Program-made: the position numbers and the translations under genes
The notes under the pieces: generated by a model
The model's database searches: none
What the model was told of the DNA's origin: nothing
The model's input: only the letters and a program-made list of their open reading frames with translations
Part shown: positions 1 through 5,756 of the stretch, one piece after another
Layout: every line of letters begins with the position of its first letter
How positions within the stretch are numbered: the first letter of the stretch is position 1
From: Thiomargarita sp.
GTDB taxonomy: Bacteria > Pseudomonadota > Gammaproteobacteria > Beggiatoales > Beggiatoaceae
Direction of reading: 5' to 3'
Assembly (NCBI GenBank): GCA_030618965.1
Contig: JAUXCJ010000099.1
Coordinates: 1 to 5,756, forward strand
DNA length: 5,756 bases

Positions 1-2856
1 ATCATTTGCTTGTTTTGGTGAGTTAAAATGCTTTGTATAATAATACTCATTTACTTTTTTTTCTAGCCACACAGCGCGTTCTAAAAACGTCCAATCTTTA
101 TCTGTGATTAACTTTTTAAACATATTATATATATTAAGCAAATAATCCCTTCCGCCGCCGTAAATAGATAATACACAATGCCCCATTTCAGGCTGTACAA
201 TATCTAATAGTTGTAGTTGCCAGGTTTGATGAGCCTTTTGCCAATCTTGCAAATTATTAGCTGTTATTGGTGTATTCATGCCAATAAAGGCTAAAGAACT
301 ATCAATTTCTATGTTTTCAATCTGTTGCAATAGCGTTTTGCCATTTTCCAACAATTGATGTAGTTTACCATATTCATGCGTTGTGCTAGGATTTTGCCAA
401 AATTTATTCTTCATTCTACGGCTATCGCGTTCTAAAATGTCCCATTTACTCCATAATTGGTTCATGGTAGGGCCATCATTAATTTGTTGTGCGAAACGCC
501 GTGCAGTGGTTGTGGCACTTGTGATTTCTCTTAAAGTCCATTTACTATCAGCCAAAGTTTGATCGGCACGCGCTTTTTGAGTTTCAATCACTGTTTTAAA
601 GTTTAGTCCATTTTCGCCTTGACTAATAATCACTTTCATTTTTGCTGAAAACGGATAACGGTTTAAAGTTGTTGTTAGCGGAATCACGATTTCTTCATGT
701 AAGCAACGTTGTAACTGGCGAGCTCCATAGTGGCTATCTTTGCTAAGATTAGCGAGATAGTCGATAACTGAGTCTTCAATTTGCAGAAATACATCCCGTG
801 TCCGCAAACCATCCCGCTGTTTGATTTTATCAAGTTCGCGGCGGACAATGGGACGCAAAACGTTTAAGGAAAGTGCATTAAATGGTATCACTTGATCCAA
901 GCGATTGAATAGCTCTGGACGAAAAAAGTGTTGTACGGCTTGCAGATAGTGCTGATGCAGTGCTTGAGAACTATTATCTTTTTCATGGAATCCGGGGCTA
1001 CGCTGCTGGCTAACACCTGCACCAATATTAGAAGTCATAATAATCACGCTGCTACAAAAATCGGCAACTTGTCCGCGTGCATCGGTTAAACGCCCTTCAC
1101 CCATCAATTGCAATAATAAATCATAAAAGGCAAAATGGGCTTTTTCTAACTCATCAAATAAAACCACAGAAAACGGTTGTTGCCTTACTTTGTCGGTTAA
1201 TAAGCCTTGCCCTGCCGAAGAGGCATCGCCTGTTAAACGTAATACTGCAATTTCATCGGAAAATTCGCTCATATCAAAGCGAATCAGGCGTTGACTGTCG
1301 CCAAACATGAACTCAGCAAGGGCTTTAGCTAATTCAGTTTTGCCAACACCAGTTGGGCCAACAAATAATAGAGATGCAAGCGGCTTGCCCGGACGAGTTA
1401 GGCGAGTTTTGACAGAGGCTAACAAATCAACAATAATATCAATGGCTTCATCTTGTCCAAACAGGCGTGATTTAAAAAATTGTTGCGTTTCATTAAGTTT
1501 AAAGCTAGAACGGCTATCTACTAAAAAACGCGGCATCCCTGATTCTTCGCTAAATCTTGTTATTACGGCTTGAGAATCCAACGCAGTTTTTTTTATATTA
1601 TCTTGATTTAAAAGTGATTCTAAAAAATGCACGGTTTTACCAGGAAAACCAGAATACAAACTATAACGGTGTTGCAACCTCAAGGTTTCCTCAATGGCCT
1701 CTTTTGGAATAGCTTGTTTAGGATGAGAAACATGCAGACGGCGGCTGACTATATTTGACTGTTGTGCAAGGGGGGGCGCATCTAAGCGTAACACTTGAAA
1801 TAGATTACTATAACCAGGTGCTCGTGTTTCAATCGTTGCAAGTTCTTCATCGCTGCATTCCGTGATGAGGCGTACACTGCCCATAGCTAAATGTTCGCGC
1901 ATAAATTCAGCCATACTAATAGAATTACCCACATACGCGCCCACTTCAAAGAGCTGTGCAAGATTACGCACATAGAGAATATCGCCGCGTTTCCTCAGTT
2001 CTTCTAAAACTTTCCCCAACGATTCTTCCCAGCCAGCTTCAATCGTGAGCTTTTGCAACATACGCGCCGCTGTGGTTTCCCAAAATTTTACCGCAGCTAA
2101 ACCTCGCTTTGCAGACACACGAACTAATTCTTCTACTAATGCAGTTTTGCCAACTCCAGCACGTCCAACCAATAAGAGATTGCGATTATATTTTCCCGTC
2201 AAAGCGCGTAGCATTTGTTCAAGTTCACTTTCACGCCCAAAACAACGACATTGTGGCTGACGTTTTAATGCTTGTGCTATCTCTGGCAACCATTGTTGCT
2301 CGCGTTCATCATCCAAATTATCCAGTTCTGACAAACTATGAAAACGTGCATCTGTCAGTTCTTGTTTGACAGTTATTTCTTGATACCACTGAGTGCTGAT
2401 TAAACGTCGCACAGAGCTAAAACGTTTTTTACGAGTAAACTCCAGTTCAATAGCGCGTTGCAATACAAATATTAGTTCTTCTGGGGTGTCAGCATAAGCT
2501 TCAATGCCCAAAACTGGCAAAAATCCCAAACAATCTTGATTAGGCAATTGTGTATAAAAATAGTCAAACTCCAGTGTTAAGTCTGGATATAATGGACGTT
2601 TACGGAATGCTTGAAGGGAAAAGCTCAACTTTTCAGTTTGTAAGGAAAAGCTAGGGGGAGTATGACGAAGTATTTCTAAATAATCCCCTTGCTTGATGTA
2701 ACTTGCTTCTAACCGCTTAATTAGGGATTTTGTCAGTGTGGAAGAGGATTGATTAACAGTGATAGCTTCTGGAATAAGTAGCGGAGAAACTAGATTAATT
2801 TTTTCACTAAATGCTAACTGAACTGTAAAAATTGGAAGGGAAAATAGGTTAGCCAT
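1..2856 (-). CDS. ClpA/B-like AAA+ ATPase with C-terminal release-factor-like (PCRF) region, 3' end beyond window
   Basis: Seen: an uninterrupted frame of 952 codons from ATG 2856, with no stop before the left edge. Residues 1-195 are an unrecognised domain without Clp_N repeats. D1 (about 195-440) starts at FGRESEL and has Walker A GRAGVGKT (231-238), but its Walker B reads ILYVRNL (293-299, Asp-Glu replaced by Arg-Asn) and its arginine finger is lost (N351, L352). There is no room for a ClpB middle coiled coil. D2 (about 455-750) is intact: GQDEA (467-471), Walker A GPTGVGKT (500-507), Walker B VVLFDELEK (564-572), sensor 1 TSN (608-610), arginine finger R652 and sensor 2 GAR (711-713). Both pore loops lack the usual tyrosine. 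Residues about 797-930 resemble the PCRF domain of RF2 (FWQNP at 819-823; LSIYGGG at 896-902). Inferred role: an ATP-driven remodeller, possibly ribosome-associated; the true substrate is unknown. An in-frame TAA four codons upstream fixes the ATG, which has no clear Shine-Dalgarno. It lies 43 bases after the POR beta gene and may be co-transcribed with it. Confidence 0.88.
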   Translation of the reverse strand, partial: MANLFSLPIFTVQLAFSEKINLVSPLLIPEAITVNQSSSTLTKSLIKRLEASYIKQGDYLEILRHTPPSFSLQTEKLSFSLQAFRKRPLYPDLTLEFDYFYTQLPNQDCLGFLPVLGIEAYADTPEELIFVLQRAIELEFTRKKRFSSVRRLISTQWYQEITVKQELTDARFHSLSELDNLDDEREQQWLPEIAQALKRQPQCRCFGRESELEQMLRALTGKYNRNLLLVGRAGVGKTALVEELVRVSAKRGLAAVKFWETTAARMLQKLTIEAGWEESLGKVLEELRKRGDILYVRNLAQLFEVGAYVGNSISMAEFMREHLAMGSVRLITECSDEELATIETRAPGYSNLFQVLRLDAPPLAQQSNIVSRRLHVSHPKQAIPKEAIEETLRLQHRYSLYSGFPGKTVHFLESLLNQDNIKKTALDSQAVITRFSEESGMPRFLVDSRSSFKLNETQQFFKSRLFGQDEAIDIIVDLLASVKTRLTRPGKPLASLLFVGPTGVGKTELAKALAEFMFGDSQRLIRFDMSEFSDEIAVLRLTGDASSAGQGLLTDKVRQQPFSVVLFDELEKAHFAFYDLLLQLMGEGRLTDARGQVADFCSSVIIMTSNIGAGVSQQRSPGFHEKDNSSQALHQHYLQAVQHFFRPELFNRLDQVIPFNALSLNVLRPIVRRELDKIKQRDGLRTRDVFLQIEDSVIDYLANLSKDSHYGARQLQRCLHEEIVIPLTTTLNRYPFSAKMKVIISQGENGLNFKTVIETQKARADQTLADSKWTLREITSATTTARRFAQQINDGPTMNQLWSKWDILERDSRRMKNKFWQNPSTTHEYGKLHQLLENGKTLLQQIENIEIDSSLAFIGMNTPITANNLQDWQKAHQTWQLQLLDIVQPEMGHCVLSIYGGGRDYLLNIYNMFKKLITDKDWTFLERAVWLEKKVNEYYYTKHFNSPKQAND

Positions 2857-2899
2857 GACAATTTTGTTTTATAACGCAAGGTTTAAAGGATTAACTTTT

Positions 2900-3886
2900 T
2901 TATGCCCAACGTATCCCCCCACGCCGCACCGTGTCCATCCCTTTACTATCGAAAGCATCTTTTCCTTCTCCGCGTAAATTATAAACTTCAATATTATGAT
3001 TGGCTATCGCTTGAATGTGTTCTAACTCTTCTTTAGCCCGTAAATCATCCAAAAATAAATGGCGAAAACGTTGTTGTATTTTCATATAGTCTGTCACAGG
3101 GGGTATGTGACGCAAAGGCATTACACTGGCTAATCCACCTCTTTCTAATTCAATGATTGGAAATAAGCCTGTTTGTACGGCAAGTCTTGCCACTGCAATG
3201 CTTTGATCGCCTTCATATCCCCACCCTAGCGGACAAGGGGAATGAATTTGTAGGAATGTTGGGCCATCAATTGCCATAGCTCTTCTAATTTTTTTTCTAA
3301 TATCAGATGGATATGCGACAGATGTAGTCGCAGCGTAAGGAATGTGATGGGCAGCAACAATGGAAACAATGTCTTTTTTCAAGTGACGTTTACCCATACG
3401 CTCTTTACCAGGCGGTGATGTTGTTGTCATCGCAGCATGGGGGGTAGAACTCGAACGTTGAATACCAGTATTCATATAGGCTTCATTGTCAAAACAAACA
3501 TATAAAACATTGTGTCCACGTTCTAGCATACCTGAGAGAGCTTGAAAGCCAATATCAAAAGTGCCTCCATCGCCCCCAAATGCCAAGACTTTAGTTGATT
3601 TACCTTGAGCTTTTAAGGCAGCTTCCATACCTGCCGCTATTGCGCCAGTGTTTTCAAATAAGGAATGTACCCAAGGAATTCGCCAAGCAGATTCTGGCCA
3701 AGGTGTGGTAAAAATTTCTAAACAGCCTGTTGCATTAGCGACCATAACATCAGGGCCAGCTGCTTCTATGACTAAACGAGCTGCTAAGGCTTCACCGCAG
3801 CCCAAGCAGGCGCGATGTCCTGATTCTAGCCCCCTAAAACGGGGTTGTTTGTTGCGAAGTTCAGAAATGGGAATAATTGTTGTCAT
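2900..3886 (-). CDS. porB: Pyruvate:ferredoxin oxidoreductase, beta subunit
   Basis: This is the TPP- and [4Fe-4S]-binding subunit of POR, a cytoplasmic enzyme that oxidatively decarboxylates pyruvate with CoA and passes electrons to ferredoxin. The 328-residue length is normal for the family. Cluster ligands are visible: C27 and C30 in GHRACLGCGE, C55 in NATGCLE and C218 in SPCPLGW. The TPP/Mg site is the GGDGGTFDIG stretch (104-113) followed by FDNEAYMNTG (132-141). The ACLGCG, NTGIQRS and CPLGWGYEG signatures favour a pyruvate enzyme over a 2-oxoglutarate enzyme, though substrate cannot be proved from the sequence. ATG 3886 is preceded by a modest AGGT ribosome site at 3895-3898, eight bases upstream. 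It follows the alpha gene by 21 bases, so the two are surely co-transcribed. The last residues (RRGGIRWA) end at a TAA, and the AAA+ gene begins 43 bases further on. Confidence 0.95.
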   Translation of the reverse strand: MTTIIPISELRNKQPRFRGLESGHRACLGCGEALAARLVIEAAGPDVMVANATGCLEIFTTPWPESAWRIPWVHSLFENTGAIAAGMEAALKAQGKSTKVLAFGGDGGTFDIGFQALSGMLERGHNVLYVCFDNEAYMNTGIQRSSSTPHAAMTTTSPPGKERMGKRHLKKDIVSIVAAHHIPYAATTSVAYPSDIRKKIRRAMAIDGPTFLQIHSPCPLGWGYEGDQSIAVARLAVQTGLFPIIELERGGLASVMPLRHIPPVTDYMKIQQRFRHLFLDDLRAKEELEHIQAIANHNIEVYNLRGEGKDAFDSKGMDTVRRGGIRWA

Positions 3887-3907
3887 GTTATTTAACCTAG
3901 CATGTAA

Positions 3908-5080
3908 TTATCTATCTTCTACAGGTAATTTTTTCATATCAACATCAATAATTCTAAAGCGTCTATCACCAGGATTATTCAAGACAGAAAGCAATTTAGG
4001 TAGAATCTCTAATGGAATGTCACGTCCACCTAAGCCAGCCGCAAAATTATGTACACGGGGAGGTTTGGCTAATTCGGATAAGGCTGCTAACACTTCTAAA
4101 CCGACAATACCGCCACTGCCAGGTGATAAAGCTCGTTCTAACACGATAACGTCATCTAATCCTTGACAGGCAGCTTTCAAAGCATCACTTGGGAAAGGTC
4201 GGAATGAGCGTAAGCCAATCAGTTTGACTGGTTGCCCTGATGGTATTTCTTTTAATGCTTCTCTTAAAGTGCCTAATACTGAACCAATCGTCAAAATAGC
4301 AATCTTGCTTTGTTTTAGACCTTCTACCGATAATAAACCACCAGATTGGCGACCAGTGATAACTGACCAATCTTTATCGGTAGACACAATTTCAGCCTGA
4401 GCATTCAATAGTGCTTGATGGTGCGAATGTCGGGCTTCTGGATAAAAATCTGGGGAAACTAGGGTTCCAAGGCTTATGGGATTACTCGGTTCTAAACTAC
4501 GAGAAAATTTATAGGGCGGTAAAAAGGCATCGATTTGCTTTTGTGTTGGAATATCAATACCTTCCAATGTATGAGTCAGCGTGAAGCCATCCATACAAAC
4601 CATCACAGGTAATTCGGTGCGTTCGGCAATCCGAAAAGCTTGAATAGTAGTATCAACAGCTTCTTGATTATCAGTGCAATAAAGTTGAATCCAGCCCGCA
4701 TCACGCACCGCCATTGAATCTTGTTGGTCATTCCAAATTGATAGGGGACTAGAAACGGCGCGGTTAGCACAAGTCATTACAATGGGAACACGCATTCCAG
4801 CAATATTAAATAAGACTTCTGCCATCAGCAAAATGCCTTGTGACGCGCTGGCTGTATAAGCACGAGAACCAGCCAAGGCTGCACCTAAAACAACTGAAGC
4901 AGCTGAAAATTCACTTTCAACACTGATAAACTCGCATTGCAATTGGCCATCAGCTACCAATTTAGAAATATTTTCTACAATATGCGTTTGCGGAGTAATC
5001 GGATAAGCCGCAATAACTTGGGGACGGCATAAGGCTACCGCTTGGGCGATTGCTTGTGAGCCTTCAAGTGCTTGGAGCAT
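3908..5080 (-). CDS. porA: Pyruvate:ferredoxin oxidoreductase, alpha subunit
   Basis: This catalytic subunit completes the TPP pocket of POR with the beta subunit and binds pyruvate. From ATG 5080 it has 390 residues, typical for the family. Visible motifs are YPITPQT (26-32, substrate loop), SVESEF (53-58, with E55 as the likely TPP-activating glutamate; the family usually has His where F58 stands), TASASQG (76-82), and NR (106-107) followed by SIWNDQQDSM and RDAGWIQ, the pyruvate-type signature with R107 as the likely carboxylate contact. The second domain follows, with GSVLGT and GLRSFRPFP. The start was chosen at ATG 5080 rather than the in-frame TTG at 5086, because a strong AAGGAGG site (5087-5093) sits six bases before the ATG and would abut the TTG. 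It overlaps the end of the gamma gene by 17 bases, which suggests translational coupling. A pyruvate substrate is well supported by homology but is not proven. Confidence 0.95.
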   Translation of the reverse strand: MLQALEGSQAIAQAVALCRPQVIAAYPITPQTHIVENISKLVADGQLQCEFISVESEFSAASVVLGAALAGSRAYTASASQGILLMAEVLFNIAGMRVPIVMTCANRAVSSPLSIWNDQQDSMAVRDAGWIQLYCTDNQEAVDTTIQAFRIAERTELPVMVCMDGFTLTHTLEGIDIPTQKQIDAFLPPYKFSRSLEPSNPISLGTLVSPDFYPEARHSHHQALLNAQAEIVSTDKDWSVITGRQSGGLLSVEGLKQSKIAILTIGSVLGTLREALKEIPSGQPVKLIGLRSFRPFPSDALKAACQGLDDVIVLERALSPGSGGIVGLEVLAALSELAKPPRVHNFAAGLGGRDIPLEILPKLLSVLNNPGDRRFRIIDVDMKKLPVEDR

Positions 5081-5645
5081 GAACAACCTCCTTTTCTTTC
5101 CACAAACCTGCGGGAACTTTTGTAGCAGCTTCTTTAATTAATTTTAAATTGTTTTCTAAAATCTTGCCTTTAAAACGTTTTTGGAGAACATTACTTAAAG
5201 ATTCTTGTGACAGCAGTTCTGTTAAGCTAAAAAATGCGGCAAGTAGGGCGGTATTAGGTACTGGGCGGCCTAAAAATTGTTTGGCTAAGGCCATTGCAGG
5301 TAACGCAATGGCAGTTTTTCCCAATTGTTGACTCAGTTCTGCGCTGCTTAAACTAGAATTGACTAATATTTTACCATCGGGTAATAAGCCGTCTGTCACC
5401 CCTGGTACGTGTAACAAGGCTTGATCTTGAATAATTAAAAATGCGGGATGAAGGACTTGACAACGCCGTTGAATGGGACTGTCGTCGATACGCACGAAGG
5501 CCATAACTGGTGCTCCCCGTCGTTCCGCCCCAAAATTAGGAAAAGCTTGACCATAACGCCCTTCTTCAAAAGCAGCCATTGCTAGTAAATAAGCAGCAAC
5601 TACATTGCCTTGCCCACCACGACCATGTATGCGTATTTCTATCAT
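5064..5645 (-). CDS. porG: Pyruvate:ferredoxin oxidoreductase, gamma subunit
   Basis: This is the gamma subunit of the 2-oxoacid:ferredoxin oxidoreductase family, the domain thought to hold or shield CoA and stabilise the complex. The 193-residue length is normal. It opens with the family signature IRIHGRGGQGNVVAAYLLA (4-22), followed by GQAFPNFGAERRGAPVMAFVRID (positions 32-54, key residues F35, G39, E41, R42, R43, G44, P46). The usual mid-domain pattern follows: a hydrophobic LIIQD segment, then the LPDGKILVNSS strand (108-118). ATG 5645 is the start: the family signature begins three codons in, and no strong Shine-Dalgarno is seen, so initiation may be weak or depend on an AT-rich leader. 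It is the first gene of the POR operon, directly downstream of a 5S rRNA gene and its terminator. No delta (ferredoxin-like) gene lies between it and alpha. Confidence 0.94.
   Translation of the reverse strand: MIEIRIHGRGGQGNVVAAYLLAMAAFEEGRYGQAFPNFGAERRGAPVMAFVRIDDSPIQRRCQVLHPAFLIIQDQALLHVPGVTDGLLPDGKILVNSSLSSAELSQQLGKTAIALPAMALAKQFLGRPVPNTALLAAFFSLTELLSQESLSNVLQKRFKGKILENNLKLIKEAATKVPAGLWKEKEVVHAPST
5087..5093 (-). promoter_or_regulatory. Strong ribosome binding site of the POR alpha gene
   Basis: The minus strand reads AAGGAGG, a near-perfect anti-16S match, then six bases (TTGTTC) and ATG at 5080. It lies inside the end of the gamma coding region and decides the alpha start: the in-frame TTG at 5086 would touch the site and is too close to be used. 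It is much stronger than the sites before gamma, beta or the AAA+ gene, so alpha may be the best initiated gene of the set. Confidence 0.88.
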
Positions 5646-5668
5646 AATACTTTTGTATCTTAATAAAA

Positions 5669-5674
5669 ATTATA
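5669..5674 (-). promoter_or_regulatory. Possible second -10 box for the POR operon
   Basis: A perfect TATAAT lies on the minus strand just after the terminator T-tract and 23 bases before the gamma start codon. A start about seven bases downstream would leave a leader of only some 17 bases. No good -35 is found at 16-18 bases (the best, CTTACG, matches three of six), so this is weaker than the upstream promoter. In AT-rich DNA it could be chance. Confidence 0.3.
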
Positions 5675-5680
5675 GGCAAT

Positions 5681-5716
5681 AAAAAACCCCCGTAAGTATT
5701 ATAACCTACGGGGGTT
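5681..5716 (-). terminator. Rho-independent terminator of the rRNA operon
   Basis: On the minus strand, AACCCCCGTAGGT pairs with ACTTACGGGGGTT as a 13-bp stem (5704-5716 with 5685-5697, one G-U pair) around a six-base loop TATAAT (5698-5703). A run of six T follows (two of them within the stem). The GC-rich core and T-tract are classic for intrinsic termination. It stands about a dozen bases after the 5S rRNA end and insulates the POR operon from rRNA transcription. The plus strand lacks a comparable T-run, so it is read as one-directional. Confidence 0.92.
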
Positions 5717-5727
5717 CGGTATATCAA
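5698..5727 (-). promoter_or_regulatory. Sigma70-like promoter embedded in the rRNA terminator
   Basis: The minus strand shows TTGATA (5722-5727, five of six to TTGACA), an 18-base spacer and TATAAT (5698-5703, six of six). The -35 begins directly after the predicted 5S end and the -10 is the terminator loop. RNA started here, near 5691, would carry only the 3' arm of the hairpin and so could not terminate at it. This is the best candidate promoter for the POR genes, with a leader of about 45 bases. The sites are seen; their activity is inferred. Confidence 0.6.
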
Positions 5728-5756
5728 ATTCCTGGCAGTGTCCTACTTTCACATGG
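5728..5756 (-). rRNA. rrf: 5S ribosomal RNA, 3' end only
   Basis: The minus strand at the right edge reads CCATGTGAAAGTAGGACACT followed by GCCAGG, matching the conserved 3' portion of bacterial 5S rRNA (loop E to helix I; E. coli ends with GTAGGGAACTGCCAGGCAT). Only about 29 bases lie in the window. The 3' boundary near 5728 is set by analogy with the E. coli end. The terminator just downstream supports this being the last gene of an rRNA operon. Confidence 0.9.

Noticed and set aside
1077..2369. Several short plus-strand open frames (1077-1310, 1307-1573, 2045-2260, 2109-2369)
   Set aside because: All lie opposite the AAA+ gene, which carries clear Walker and sensor motifs on the minus strand. 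They are antisense shadows.
1..2856. Calling the AAA+ gene clpB (disaggregase) or clpV (type VI secretion)
   Set aside because: There is no middle coiled-coil domain and no Clp_N repeats, D1 is degenerate, the pore loops are lost, and no secretion genes are nearby. The neighbours are metabolic.
3893..3903. Tiny reading frame ATG CTA GGT TAA between alpha and beta
   Set aside because: Three codons with no ribosome site of its own. It simply overlaps the ribosome-binding region of the beta gene.
3648..4166. Plus-strand open frame of 172 codons
   Set aside because: It is antisense to the POR beta and alpha genes, whose conserved motifs fix the minus strand as coding. The translation shows no family signature.
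5081..5086. TTG at 5086 as the POR alpha start
   Set aside because: The Shine-Dalgarno AAGGAGG ends at 5087, leaving no spacing for TTG, while ATG 5080 has the ideal six bases.
4185..5331. Short frames 4185-4370 (minus) and 5149-5331 (plus)
   Set aside because: They fall inside the POR alpha and gamma genes in other frames and have no recognisable features.

Overview
The window holds an all-minus-strand block reading from the right edge to the left: the 3' end of a 5S rRNA gene and its terminator, a compact three-gene pyruvate:ferredoxin oxidoreductase (POR) operon (gamma, alpha, beta), and a long AAA+ gene of the ClpA/ClpB type that is still open at the left edge. The 5S tail, with its ACTGCCAGG ending, and the ClpA-like features suggest a proteobacterium, possibly an AT-leaning gammaproteobacterium. 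The presence of POR points to anaerobic or microaerophilic metabolism. The taxonomic call is an inference of low confidence.

Right end (about 5646-5756): the 5S rRNA ends near 5728. A 13-bp GC-rich hairpin with a T-tract follows. A good sigma70-like promoter (TTGATA, 18-bp spacer, TATAAT) is built into it, with the -35 abutting the 5S end and the -10 forming the hairpin loop. A second TATAAT lies just after the T-tract.

Middle (2900-5645): gamma, alpha and beta subunits of POR. Gamma and alpha overlap, and alpha and beta are 21 bases apart. Together they would convert pyruvate and CoA to acetyl-CoA and CO2, reducing ferredoxin, or run in the reverse carboxylating direction. No delta (2x[4Fe-4S] ferredoxin-like) subunit is present between the genes.

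Left half (1-2856): one uninterrupted reading frame of at least 952 codons, starting 43 bases after the beta subunit and running off the window. Its order is an unrecognised N-terminal domain with no Clp_N repeats, a degenerate AAA+ module (D1), an intact AAA+ module (D2), and a C-terminal region resembling the N-terminal (PCRF) domain of class I peptide chain release factors, especially RF2. This apparent Clp/release-factor fusion is the most unusual object here. Its pore loops lack the substrate-gripping aromatic residues, so it looks like an ATP-driven machine repurposed from unfolding, perhaps towards the ribosome. Whether a catalytic GGQ domain follows cannot be seen.

There is no stretch above 300 bases without a gene. 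No CRISPR array, tRNA, insertion sequence or attachment site was found.
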